DNA of 64,000 bases from Bacteroidales bacterium (GCA_017429685.1 JAFROL010000018.1:1-64000); one strand, 5' to 3'. Shown: positions 1-8,921, numbered from the stretch's first letter. Numbers and translations: made by a program. The notes: generated from the sequence alone by a model not told the origin.

Positions 1-173
1 GATGACTTTTACAGTAAACGGATTTGAAATCGCCATTTTGATGCATGTTTGTTTTCAATTGCATAAATAATTGATTCACATATGGTATATTTTGACATTT
101 TACCAAATTCGAGATTTCGGTTTTTTAAGTGGACACTAGTGAAATGGAATAGAAAACTAAAAATGTTAAAGAT

Positions 174-1739
174 ATGTATATCGAAAAAATAAAGCTACAC
201 AACTACAGACGTTTCAAGGACTTAGAAGTTCCCTTTAAAAAGGGTCGAAACATATTAGTTGGGGATAATGAATCGGGCAAGTCTTCAATTTTAGAAGCCA
301 TTGATTTAACGGCAAGAGGAAGTCGACATAGAGTAGAAGACATTGGAATAGAAGCTCTTCTTAATGTGGAGGAGGTTAAGATTTTTATGGCAGGAGACAG
401 AAAACTGGATGGTCTTCCTAATATGTATGTAGAGTTGTATCTTAGTGATATTATAGAGGAAGGACTTGATGGAATATGTAATAGTAATGGTAACAAAGCA
501 TACGGGATAAGAATGACTATTGAGCCAAATGATTCTTTAAGTCATCAAACGCTAGCTGTTTTAGAAACAGAGAATGCGTCGTTCCCATTTGAATTTTACA
601 ACATCTCGTTTCAGACTTTTAGTGGTGAAGCCTATAGCGGCTACACTAAGAAAGTAAAAACAATTTTCTTGGATAATAGCACTATCGGAAATGATTACGC
701 ACTAAACGACTATGTTTCATCCATATATGAAACAGCCTTAACCCATGTTGAACAATTGACTACAAAACATTGTTATGGTAATACAAAAGAATCTTTCAAA
801 GTTAATGCTCTCACCCAATTCAATAATAGACTTCCTGATGGCTATACTTTTGCCTTAAAGAATACTGGGAAAAATTGTTTGGATAATGATTTAACCATTG
901 AGTTAGAGGGGGTTCCTATTTCAGAAAAAGGTACTGGTTTACAATGTATGTTAAAAACAAAACTTGCATTAAAACGAGCACCTGATATTCCTGTTATAAT
1001 GATTGAAGAGCCGGAGAACCATCTAAGCCATACAAATATGAGGAGAATGATTGATGATATAGAGGAGAATAATCAAGCGCAAATCTTCATCTCAACACAT
1101 AGTGACCTTATTAGTACTCGGCTCAATCTCAGAAATTGCATCCTTATGAATAGTGCAACACCAAATGAAACGGTGGCATTGGATTTTATTGATGAGAACA
1201 CGGCATCTTTTTTCATGAAAGCACCTGACAACAATATGCTCCAATTTGTACTAGCAAAAAAAGTTATACTAGTTGAAGGAGATGCTGAATATATTTTAAT
1301 GGACGCTTTTTGTCATAAAGTTCTGCAGCAATCGCTATCCGAACTTGGAATCGATGTCATATCTGTCGATGGCAAATGTTTTCCTCGCTATCTCGAAATT
1401 GCCAAGGTTTTAAATATTCGAGTTGCTGTTATTACAGATAATGATGGAAATTATGCTGAGAATATTACGGCTGCATACTCTGACTATATTGATGGATATG
1501 ATAATATCGGTGTGTGGGCTGATTATGAAGACCGTCGCCGTACTTTTGAAATTGCTGTTTACGAAGATAATAAGGAAGACTGTGATGATCTGTTTCTAGC
1601 TCATCGAAGGACATTGACTGTACAAGAGTATATGCTTTCAAACAAGGCAGAAGTTGCATATAAATTGCTTTCACAAAAAAGTGAAACAATTATTCCTCCA
1701 CAATATATAAAGCAAGCTTTGGAATGGATAAATGCTTGA
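174..1739 (+). CDS. gajA: OLD-family ATPase/TOPRIM nuclease, GajA-like
   Basis: This 521-residue protein has an N-terminal ABC-type ATPase and a C-terminal TOPRIM nuclease. Visible motifs are Walker A GDNESGKS (about residues 30-37), a signature-like SEKGTGLQ (about 251), Walker B PVIMIEEPENH (about 272-283), the H-loop STHSD (about 307) and TOPRIM acidic motifs LVEGDAEY (about 366) and VITDNDGN (about 419). It overlaps the next gene, a UvrD-like helicase, by 16 nt, which implies translational coupling. An OLD nuclease beside a UvrD-like helicase is the Gabija (class 2 OLD) arrangement; Gabija acts against phage by DNA cleavage. The gene is AT-rich and contains CATG sites, unlike most of the window, suggesting acquisition from elsewhere. 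The defence role is inferred from family and context. Confidence 0.82.
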   Translation: MYIEKIKLHNYRRFKDLEVPFKKGRNILVGDNESGKSSILEAIDLTARGSRHRVEDIGIEALLNVEEVKIFMAGDRKLDGLPNMYVELYLSDIIEEGLDGICNSNGNKAYGIRMTIEPNDSLSHQTLAVLETENASFPFEFYNISFQTFSGEAYSGYTKKVKTIFLDNSTIGNDYALNDYVSSIYETALTHVEQLTTKHCYGNTKESFKVNALTQFNNRLPDGYTFALKNTGKNCLDNDLTIELEGVPISEKGTGLQCMLKTKLALKRAPDIPVIMIEEPENHLSHTNMRRMIDDIEENNQAQIFISTHSDLISTRLNLRNCILMNSATPNETVALDFIDENTASFFMKAPDNNMLQFVLAKKVILVEGDAEYILMDAFCHKVLQQSLSELGIDVISVDGKCFPRYLEIAKVLNIRVAVITDNDGNYAENITAAYSDYIDGYDNIGVWADYEDRRRTFEIAVYEDNKEDCDDLFLAHRRTLTVQEYMLSNKAEVAYKLLSQKSETIIPPQYIKQALEWINA

Positions 1740-2761
1740 TGTTGGCTGTTGCTGGTTCTGGCAAAACAACTTTCTTAATCAACCTGTTGAATACAGAGAA
1801 CAGGTTCCTACTTGTGACGTACACTAGAAATAATCATGAACACTTAAGGCGATCTATTATAAAAAAGTTCGGATACATTCCTGAAAAAATAAAGGTACTC
1901 ACATTTTTTCAGTTCTTATACTCATTTTGTTTCAAACCGTTTTGTGGTTTTAAAATGAAAACACGTGGTATCTGTTTCGATTATCCCCAAGATTGGACTA
2001 GATACCATCCAGGTGAAGAGGTTTTTTATAAAACGCAATCAGGAAGGATATTCTCAAATCGAATAGCTCATTTTTGTAGGGAACATTGTGTTGAAAATAT
2101 TAAAGATAGAATCGATAAATACTATGATTATTTCTTAATAGACGAAGTACAGGATATTGCAGGTCATGATTTCAACTTATTATTATCTATTATTCCTCAC
2201 ACATGCAATACCATATTTGTTGGCGATTATTTTCAGCACACTTTTGATACAAGTAATGACGGCAATGTGAATTCATCCCTGTATAAGAATTATAGAAAAT
2301 ATTTGAAACGATGGAAAGATGAGGGTGTAACTATTGATTTAAATACACTATCAAAAACACACAGATGTAGCAATGAAATATGTAATTTTGTTAGAAACAT
2401 GGGAATTGAAATAGAATCTACTGGAGAATCCCAAGGAAATGTTGTTGTTTTAGATAATGCGCAAGATGTGGATGCAATAGTAAATGATGATAGTATTCCA
2501 AAACTTTTTTTGAGTGAAAGCAGCAACTATAGGTGTATATCTATGAATTGGGGAGCATCAAAAGGAATAGACTCATTTATGGACGTTTGTGTTGTATTGA
2601 ACAAAAACACCCTATCTTTATTCTTGAGAGGAGAACTTGCGAATTTGAAGTCAGTATCTAAAAATAAATTATACGTGGCATGTACTCGTGCCCACAGGCA
2701 TTTATATATTACAGATTACCGATTTCTTGAAAAATACAAAAAGGAATCACGCCTCCAATAA
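1724..2761 (+). CDS. gajB: Compact UvrD/PcrA-like SF1 helicase, GajB-like
   Basis: A 345-residue superfamily 1 helicase-like ATPase. It starts almost directly at motif I (AVAGSGKTT, residues 8-16), then motif II FLIDEVQDI (about 136-144), motif III GDYFQHTFD (about 167), a THR motif (about 212) and motif VI LYVACTRAHRHLYI (about 315-328). The start ATG lies inside the end of the upstream OLD gene and gives a complete Walker A, so it is preferred. It is shorter than a typical GajB of around 500 residues, apparently lacking much of the insertion subdomains. With the upstream OLD nuclease it makes a Gabija-like pair. The region is AT-rich with several CATG sites. Confidence 0.8.
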   Translation: MDKCLMLAVAGSGKTTFLINLLNTENRFLLVTYTRNNHEHLRRSIIKKFGYIPEKIKVLTFFQFLYSFCFKPFCGFKMKTRGICFDYPQDWTRYHPGEEVFYKTQSGRIFSNRIAHFCREHCVENIKDRIDKYYDYFLIDEVQDIAGHDFNLLLSIIPHTCNTIFVGDYFQHTFDTSNDGNVNSSLYKNYRKYLKRWKDEGVTIDLNTLSKTHRCSNEICNFVRNMGIEIESTGESQGNVVVLDNAQDVDAIVNDDSIPKLFLSESSNYRCISMNWGASKGIDSFMDVCVVLNKNTLSLFLRGELANLKSVSKNKLYVACTRAHRHLYITDYRFLEKYKKESRLQ

Positions 2762-2883
2762 TATGGAGCGACCTCGAGAAGCACTCCAATAACGCATATT
2801 TCCAAATGTTGATTCAAACATATTGCGTAAGAATCATTTATCAAAAAACGTATAATATATTCCTATCAATCAGAAATAATTCG

Positions 2884-2891
2884 TATCTTTG
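2884..2891 (+). promoter_or_regulatory. Bacteroidetes -7 box (TATCTTTG) before the RM locus
   Basis: TATCTTTG matches the Bacteroidetes -7 consensus TAnnTTTG. No convincing TTTG -33 box is seen about 19 nt upstream. Transcription from here would give a leader of about 215 nt carrying the folded element at 2980-3113. Confidence 0.5.
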
Positions 2892-2979
2892 CAACCGAAA
2901 TAACAACTAAAAAAATAACATATAGAAACAGAAAAATAGAAGATAAATAACATAAAATAAAGCGTTTTTGCTTATCAAG

Positions 2980-3113
2980 CTACTCCGAAATCGCCAAATT
3001 TCAAAGTACTGTAGTAGAAAGCAGAAATGCTCACGGGTATCCGTGAGCTTTCTCGTTTACAGTACAGGCTTTGGCGAGCCTCGGAGTAGGACGGAAAGAT
3101 TCACGGATTTTTT
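2980..3113 (+). promoter_or_regulatory. Strongly folded RNA leader upstream of methyltransferase genes
   Basis: Four nested helices are visible: P1 CTACTCCGA (2980-2988) with TCGGAGTAG (3081-3089); P2 TCGCCAAA (2991-2998) with TTTGGCGA (3070-3077); P3 GTACTGTA (3006-3013) with TACAGTAC (3058-3065); and P4 GCTCACGG (3029-3036) with CCGTGAGC (3041-3048), closed by loop GTAT and extended by AGAAA/TTTCT (3023-3027/3049-3053) around one bulged T. The sequence TCACGGAT at 3101-3108, just before six T residues and the ATG at 3114, is also exactly complementary to ATCCGTGA at 3039-3046, so it competes with P4. That suggests a regulatory switch or attenuator. I do not recognise the family. Confidence 0.6.
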
Positions 3114-3758
3114 ATGCCCAGCAACGAAAACATAAAACAGATAAAGAGCCGCCAGCGGGTGGCTCAACACGGCGAGGTGTTCACCAATCCGCGCGAGGTG
3201 AATGCTATGCTCGACTTGGTACGCGACGAGTCGTTTCGGCTCGACAGCCGCTTCCTCGAGCCCGCCTGTGGCGACGGGAATTTTCTTATCGAGATTCTGC
3301 GTCGCAAGCTTTCCTTAATTGAAAACATTAAGTCTCAAACGAAATGGGAATTTAAAAGTCTTATTGCCGTAGGGTCGTGCTATGGGATTGAACTATTGGA
3401 GGACAATGCGGAGGCTTGTCGGGACAGGTTGTATCGCGAGGTTGTGGGTCAGATGCGTCGAATAGGTGATTTGGGCGACTATGAGAAGAGCTTGCGGTAT
3501 ATGCTGCAGAAGAATATCGTCTGCGGGGATGCACTGACCTATCGCACTGCGGACGGCAAACCGATTACTTTCTGTGAGTGGACTCCCATCGCGGGGAGTA
3601 TGCAGTTTGCGCGGCGCGACTTTCAGTTTGACTTCTTGGTCAACCAGACACACCAGTATTCTCTCTTCGACGAGCAGGGCGAGGCGCAGAGTTTCGATGA
3701 GCCTGTGCGGTCGTACCCTCCAGTCCACTACACCCAACTGTACACTCAATCAGATTAA
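3114..3758 (+). CDS. Small N6-adenine methyltransferase-like protein (motif I only)
   Basis: A 214-residue protein with the SAM-binding motif FLEPACGDGNFLIEIL (about residues 43-58), preceded by the GEVFTNP region typical of type I/II adenine methyltransferases. The catalytic (D/N)PPY motif is absent: where it would be expected after FDFLV the sequence reads NQTHQY. It could be a non-catalytic partner of the next methyltransferase, or the 5' part of a gene whose 3' end was lost; the reading frame runs into an intergenic repeat just downstream. The start 24 nt after the folded leader gives MPSNENIKQIK. Restriction-modification context is inferred from the genes that follow. Confidence 0.68.
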   Translation: MPSNENIKQIKSRQRVAQHGEVFTNPREVNAMLDLVRDESFRLDSRFLEPACGDGNFLIEILRRKLSLIENIKSQTKWEFKSLIAVGSCYGIELLEDNAEACRDRLYREVVGQMRRIGDLGDYEKSLRYMLQKNIVCGDALTYRTADGKPITFCEWTPIAGSMQFARRDFQFDFLVNQTHQYSLFDEQGEAQSFDEPVRSYPPVHYTQLYTQSD

Positions 3759-3763
3759 TGTTG

Positions 3764-3823
3764 AACACGAATTATCGCGAATTATCCATTAATTATATGG
3801 CCAATTATATGGCAATTCGTGTT
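3764..3823. repeat. Inverted and direct repeats between the two methyltransferase genes
   Basis: AACACGAATT (3764-3773) and AATTCGTGTT (3814-3823) form a 10-bp inverted repeat. Between them, AATTATATGGCC (3791-3802) is followed by AATTATATGGC (3803-3813), preceded by two GAATTATC units. AATT-rich repeats of similar flavour flank the other end of the locus near 8870-8963. Confidence 0.65.
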
Positions 3824-3843
3824 AAAAAAGTATAGAATCGATA

Positions 3844-5352
3844 ATGAAACAAGATTATTCACCGGACATATTGAACTGCCTGGCCAACCTGAGCAGTGAC
3901 GAGGTTTTCACCTCGCCGGAGCTGGCTAATAGGATGCTGGACTTGCTGCCGCAGGAGCTGTTCCGCAGTCCGAAGACTCGCTTTCTCGACCCCTGTGCGA
4001 AGAGTGGCGTTTTTTTGCGCGAGATTGCCAAGCGGCTGCTTGCTGGGCTGGAAGCGGAGATCCCTGACCTACAACAACGCATCGACCATATTATGACCCG
4101 ACAGGTCTTCGGCATCGCCTGTACCGACCTCACCGCCGAGATGAGCCGCCGGACACTCTACTGCTCCAAGCTTGCCAACGGCGAGTACAGCGTCACCACC
4201 TCCTTCCGCGACCAGCAAGGCAATCTGCTGTACGACCGCTGCCAACACACTTGGAATGCGCAAGGCCGATGCGAGTACTGCGGCGCCAGCAAAGGCGAGT
4301 ACCTCCGCACCGACAGCCGCGAGACCTACGCCTATCCCTTTATCCATAAATCAATCAAAGAAATATTCCATAAAGATATGCAATTCGATGTAATCATAGG
4401 AAATCCACCGTATCAACTAAATGTGGGTGTCGAGAAAGAAAACTATGCAATCGCGATATATCATAAGTTTGTTCAGCAAGCAAAAAAACTAAACCCTCGA
4501 TACTTATGTATGATTATACCTGCACGATGGTATGCTGGAGGTCGTGGCCTCGACGACTTTAGAGACGAAATGTTGCACGACAAGCATATCAAAACTATTT
4601 TGGATTACCCTAATTCTACAGATTGTTTCCCTGGTGTTGACCTTGCTGGCGGAGTATGTGTTTTTCTGCGAGATAACAATAAAATTTACGAAAATATATG
4701 TGTAAGATCATTTAAAAATGCTGAGGAAATATCTCAAATGGAAAGACCTTTGTTGGAAAAAGGTCTCGGAACATTTATAAGACATAACAATGCGATTAGC
4801 ATCTTAAGAAAAGTGCAGTGTTATAAAGAGGTTACATTTGACAATGTAGTTGGACCACAAACGCCTTTTGGTTTCGTTAGTTCCTTTAGAGAATATAAAG
4901 ATTTACCAAGCAAGAATTCTATAAAGTATTATACTTATGGCTCTGTTGGTTATGTTTCTCTAAAACAGGTTAAAAAGAATGTTCGGTGGATACCATGTCA
5001 TAAGGTTTATATATCAGCCGCATATGGCGAACGCGGTCAATATCCATATTTCTTTTTGGGCAAGCCTTTTTATGGAGAACCTGACTCTTGTTGTTCCCAA
5101 ACATATCTTGTTATTGGCCCTTTTGAGACCAAGAGAGAGTGCGAAAACGTAATTTCTTACATTTCAACAAGATTTTTTCGTTTCATGGTAATGCTAAAGA
5201 AAAACGCTCAACACAATATGAGTTATGTGTTTGGGTGCGTTCCTCTCCAAGACTTCTCCCATCCGTGGACGGACGAGATGCTGTACAAGAAATACGGCCT
5301 GACGGAGGACGAGATTGCCTTTATCGAAAGTATGATACGACCAATGGAATAG
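3844..5352 (+). CDS. Eco57I-type N6-adenine DNA methyltransferase
   Basis: A 502-residue SAM-dependent adenine methyltransferase. Motif I FLDPCAKSGVF lies at about residues 47-57, a possible zinc knuckle (C133, H135, C143, C146) follows, and catalytic motif IV GNPPY is at about 186-190, with a target-recognition region beyond it. The ends of the gene (to about 4330 and from about 5200) are GC-rich, while the middle, from just before NPPY through the putative recognition domain, is AT-rich and holds two CATG sites absent from neighbouring DNA. This looks like replacement of the specificity domain by recombination. It probably modifies the sites attacked by the helicase-nuclease at 6057-8588. 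Confidence 0.85.
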   Translation: MKQDYSPDILNCLANLSSDEVFTSPELANRMLDLLPQELFRSPKTRFLDPCAKSGVFLREIAKRLLAGLEAEIPDLQQRIDHIMTRQVFGIACTDLTAEMSRRTLYCSKLANGEYSVTTSFRDQQGNLLYDRCQHTWNAQGRCEYCGASKGEYLRTDSRETYAYPFIHKSIKEIFHKDMQFDVIIGNPPYQLNVGVEKENYAIAIYHKFVQQAKKLNPRYLCMIIPARWYAGGRGLDDFRDEMLHDKHIKTILDYPNSTDCFPGVDLAGGVCVFLRDNNKIYENICVRSFKNAEEISQMERPLLEKGLGTFIRHNNAISILRKVQCYKEVTFDNVVGPQTPFGFVSSFREYKDLPSKNSIKYYTYGSVGYVSLKQVKKNVRWIPCHKVYISAAYGERGQYPYFFLGKPFYGEPDSCCSQTYLVIGPFETKRECENVISYISTRFFRFMVMLKKNAQHNMSYVFGCVPLQDFSHPWTDEMLYKKYGLTEDEIAFIESMIRPME

Positions 5353-5502
5353 GCCAACATCGCCGACGGATCGTAGAACCCACGCCGAGGGGAAAGACTC
5401 GGCAAAAAACAATAACAGAGCGCTCTTTGAAATAAAAAATGTAATGGTGAGGCAATAAAAATGGAACTGGCGACGTTATAATGACAAAAAAAGGAGTTTA
5501 TT

Positions 5503-5727
5503 ATGACCGAGTTGACATTGAGAATCACTGACGAAAGCCTTCTGCCAAGCTTCCGCAGACTGGTGAGGAGTATCGATGGCATCGAAATCGTACCTACCAA
5601 ACGTAAGCGCAAGAGTGGTATTGAACAGGCACTTGAAGACGAAGCTGCCGGACGGGTGACCGAGTGGAAAGGTGGCGTTGACGAAATGTTTGATCATATT
5701 CTTGGCAAAGAATGGCGTACACAATAA
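5503..5727 (+). CDS. Type II antitoxin of a YafQ-like toxin
   Basis: A 74-residue acidic and basic protein beginning MTELTLRITDESLLPSF. It is preceded by a clear Shine-Dalgarno-like AGGAG about 8 nt before the ATG, unusual in this AT-leader genome. It overlaps the toxin gene by 16 nt. I identify it as an antitoxin mainly from size, order and overlap; no classical ribbon-helix-helix or Phd signature is obvious. It is embedded between the methyltransferase and helicase genes. Confidence 0.7.
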   Translation: MTELTLRITDESLLPSFRRLVRSIDGIEIVPTKRKRKSGIEQALEDEAAGRVTEWKGGVDEMFDHILGKEWRTQ

Positions 5728-5990
5728 GTTTCTCCAAGAAGTTCGAATGTTCTATGCGTCTTTGCCAGCGCAGAGGACTCCCTATGGTTAAGCTTCACGA
5801 TGTATTGTCCATTTTGAAGCAGGAGGGCACACTACCACAAAAGTATCGTCCTCATAAGCTGTCAGGTTTTGTTGGTAACAACGTTTGGGAATGCCATATC
5901 CAACCTGATTGGCTTCTCGTATGGAGGCAGTATGACGACGAACTGGTATTGCTAATGCTCGATACAGGCACACACGCCGACCTCTTCTAA
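5712..5990 (+). CDS. YafQ-family mRNA interferase toxin
   Basis: A 92-residue protein, the usual YafQ length. The C-terminal half shows the family pattern: HKLSG, WECHIQPDWLLVW, and the terminal GTHADLF. The His, Asp and Phe residues correspond to the catalytic positions of E. coli YafQ, a ribosome-dependent mRNA endonuclease. It overlaps the antitoxin gene by 16 nt. Placement inside the restriction-modification locus suggests it stabilises that locus as an addiction module; this is inference. Confidence 0.87.
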   Translation: MAYTISFSKKFECSMRLCQRRGLPMVKLHDVLSILKQEGTLPQKYRPHKLSGFVGNNVWECHIQPDWLLVWRQYDDELVLLMLDTGTHADLF

Positions 5991-6056
5991 TCCATTACAA
6001 TTTTATTTCTGCATAAGGGCGTCTGTTTGAAATGATAACGGACAAACTGACATATT

Positions 6057-8588
6057 ATGCAGACCAACGAACAGATACTACCCACTATGCGGCGTGCGGT
6101 GCCGCAGATTTATATGTATGACGACACGTCGTTTCCCGGTTGGATCAAAATCGGGCAGACGACGCGGGCCGATGTGCGGCAGCGCATCGACGAGCAGCAC
6201 CCCATCACGGAGCCGCACAAGACCTACCACCTGCTGTGGCACGACAACGCCTTCTATGCCGACGGCAGCGGCGAGAGCTTTAGCGACCACGACCTGCACG
6301 AGGTGTTGCGCCGTATGGGCAAGGAACTGATAGGCGAGTGGTGCCGTTGCTCGCTGCGCGAAGCCAAGGCCGCATACGTGGCGGTGCGCCATCGCGACAC
6401 TCATATTGAGACGGTGCGCGACCTCGACCACAAGATGCGCAAGGAACAGGAACAGGCCGTGAAGCAGACGGCGGAATACTTCGCACAGATGGACAAGGAA
6501 GAGCCCGACCGCCCCAGCCATTATCTATGGAATGCCAAGATGCGCTTCGGCAAGACCTTCGCCACCTACCAGCTGGCCAAGCGGATGGGTGCCAAGCGGG
6601 TGCTGGTGCTCACTTTCAAACCCGCTGTCGAGGACTCGTGGCGCGACGACCTGCTGCGGCACCGCGACTTCGAAGGCTGGCGGTACTATAGCAGCCGTGA
6701 GGCGGATGCCACTAACGCATTGACGCATTCCCACAATAACGCATTCCCTCTGGTGGTCTTCGGCTCCTTCCAGGACTACCTCGGCCGCGACAAGTATGGC
6801 AACATCAAGCCCAAGAACGAGTGGGTGCATACCATCAGCTGGGACCTTATTGTGCTCGACGAATATCACTTCGGCGCCTGGAACGACCACGCCAAGAGTC
6901 TGCTAGACCTTGGCGACAGCGAGGCGAGGAACCGACAGACGGAAGAGGACGAAGTAATGCGCGAAAGCGGCATCGACGTGGAGAGCGGCCGCGCGTGGGA
7001 CGACGAGGACGTTCCCATCTCTGGCCGTCACTTCCTCTACCTCAGCGGCACGCCGTTCCGCGCCCTCGCCACGGGCGAGTTTATGGAGAACCAGATTTTC
7101 AACTGGACCTATCAGGACGAGCAGAAACGCAAAGAGGCCGTCGGCGGCCCATACCTGGAGATGCCAACGATGGTGATGATGACCTACCAGATGCCGCAGG
7201 ACCTCGGCGCGATGATAGAGCAGTGGGATATGGACGGCTTCGACCTCAACGAGTTCTTCCGGGCCGAACCGGGCAAGGGTAGGGGAGTTGCCACTTTCGT
7301 CCACGAGAAGGCGGTGCAGAAGTGGCTCGACATCATCCGCGGCAAGACGCCCATCTATGGCGACAGCAGCTCGCCCCTAAACGAACATCCTCCGCTGCCC
7401 TTCGAGGACACGCGCCTGCTCGACCTCTGTGCCCACACGATGTGGTTCCTGCCCAATGTGGCCTCGTGCGACGCGATGGAAGCCCTGCTGCGCCGTCCGG
7501 CAAACGGATTCTACCAAACCTACCAAATCATCAACTGCAGTGGCACAAAGGCCGGCATCGGCATTGACGCCCTCGGGCCTGTTCGCGACGCTATGGGCGA
7601 CAACCCGCTGACGACGCGCACCATCACACTGACCTGCGGCAAGCTGACCACAGGCGTCACCCTGCGGCCGCTGGGCGGACTGCTGATGCTGCGCAACTGC
7701 AAGAGCCCGGAGACCTACTTCCAGACGGCTTTCCGCGTGCAGAGCCCGTGGACGGCGACCGACAAGGACGACCCGACGAAGAAGACCATCTTGAAGCCCA
7801 CCTGCTATGTCTTCGACTTCGCCCCCAACCGCGCCCTGCGCGAGGTGGTGACCTACGCCAACCAGCTCGACATCGATAGCAATCGCCGCATCACCGACAA
7901 GGTGAACGACTTCATCAACTTCCTGCCCATCCTCCAGTTCGACGGCAGCTCGATGAAACGGGTGAACGCCACCGAAATACTCGACTTTGTGGACAACGGC
8001 ACCAGCGGAACGCTGCTAGCCCGTCGATGGAACAGCGCCCAGCTGGTCAACGTGGACAACGCCACCCTGCAGCGCGTGCTCGACAGTCCCGAGGCGATGG
8101 CCACCATTATGAAAATCGAAGGATTCCGCGCACTGGGCAGCGACATCATAGAGAACATCGTCAACCGTGCGGAGCGGATCAAGAAACTGAAGCGCGAGGC
8201 CAGCGACGACCCCAAGAAGAAAAAGGAGCTGACCGCCGAGGAGAAGGAATACCGCAGCAAGCGTCGCGAGGTGCAAGAGAAACTGATGAAGTTCGCCACG
8301 CGCATACCCATCTTTATGTACCTCACCGACTACCGCGAGGAGAGCCTCGAAGACGTTATCCGAAAGCTGGAACCCTCGTTATTCGAAAGGGTTACCGGCC
8401 TCACCATCGACGATTTCGACCTGCTGCTGCGCATCGGCGTCTTCAACCGCGCCCAGATGAACGACGCCATCCTCAAATTCCGACGATACGAGGACGCCTC
8501 GCTGGCCTACACCGGCGTGAACCGCCACGCATCGGACACCCGCATCGGCTTGATGGACAGCAGCGTGCCGATCGAAGCCATACGATGA
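6057..8588 (+). CDS. GIY-YIG/T5orf172-like nuclease fused to a DEAD-type restriction helicase
   Basis: An 843-residue protein. Residues about 15-110 resemble the T5orf172/MUG113 branch of the GIY-YIG fold (YMYDDTSFPGWIKIGQT followed by a conserved R). From about 160 a superfamily 2 helicase follows: RFGKT Walker A (about 164), DEYH motif II (about 269), SGTPF motif III (about 335), and a C-terminal helicase lobe with TTGVTLRPLGG and SPETYFQTAFRVQSP. The C-terminal part is charged and helical. It is the probable restriction subunit pairing with the methyltransferase at 3844-5352. No separate type III or type I specificity subunit is present. Confidence 0.82.
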   Translation: MQTNEQILPTMRRAVPQIYMYDDTSFPGWIKIGQTTRADVRQRIDEQHPITEPHKTYHLLWHDNAFYADGSGESFSDHDLHEVLRRMGKELIGEWCRCSLREAKAAYVAVRHRDTHIETVRDLDHKMRKEQEQAVKQTAEYFAQMDKEEPDRPSHYLWNAKMRFGKTFATYQLAKRMGAKRVLVLTFKPAVEDSWRDDLLRHRDFEGWRYYSSREADATNALTHSHNNAFPLVVFGSFQDYLGRDKYGNIKPKNEWVHTISWDLIVLDEYHFGAWNDHAKSLLDLGDSEARNRQTEEDEVMRESGIDVESGRAWDDEDVPISGRHFLYLSGTPFRALATGEFMENQIFNWTYQDEQKRKEAVGGPYLEMPTMVMMTYQMPQDLGAMIEQWDMDGFDLNEFFRAEPGKGRGVATFVHEKAVQKWLDIIRGKTPIYGDSSSPLNEHPPLPFEDTRLLDLCAHTMWFLPNVASCDAMEALLRRPANGFYQTYQIINCSGTKAGIGIDALGPVRDAMGDNPLTTRTITLTCGKLTTGVTLRPLGGLLMLRNCKSPETYFQTAFRVQSPWTATDKDDPTKKTILKPTCYVFDFAPNRALREVVTYANQLDIDSNRRITDKVNDFINFLPILQFDGSSMKRVNATEILDFVDNGTSGTLLARRWNSAQLVNVDNATLQRVLDSPEAMATIMKIEGFRALGSDIIENIVNRAERIKKLKREASDDPKKKKELTAEEKEYRSKRREVQEKLMKFATRIPIFMYLTDYREESLEDVIRKLEPSLFERVTGLTIDDFDLLLRIGVFNRAQMNDAILKFRRYEDASLAYTGVNRHASDTRIGLMDSSVPIEAIR

Positions 8589-8921
8589 AATAGGGATATA
8601 GGAGTGCTGGTGATTTATGTTCTTAAAATAAAGTCACTTTTTTTGTGTGGACTCTGTCAGGTGAGTTTATCCGCAAATTGTAGACCCACGGGGCAGGCGG
8701 CTTAGATTGATTTCGGTTTGCTTCCCAATTGATTTACAAAGCGAAAGCATATCAGCCACACCGTTTGGCGGTGCCGCATCATTAATGTTTCATATTCATT
8801 ATATCGCTGTGGCGAATAATTGTTCATATTATATAAGTAAATGGTCAAAAATTACTTTCATTTTCTTTTAACAGGAATTACCATAAATTGGCCAGGAATT
8901 AACCAGAAATTTATTTTTTTA
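8589..8921. other. Intergenic stretch after the RM locus, no gene seen
   Basis: No convincing coding region is visible. There is a weak hairpin CACCG/CGGTG around 8759-8773 and AATT-rich phrases with GGCC (GAATTACCATAAATTGGCC near 8874) that resemble the repeats at 3764-3823. It leads into the 21-nt tandem duplication at 8922-8963. Confidence 0.5.

Noticed and set aside
3071-3322. Short plus-strand frame overlapping the folded leader
   Set aside because: Its translation is arginine-rich and overlaps the methyltransferase-like gene in another frame; it is better explained by RNA structure and the +1 coding frame.
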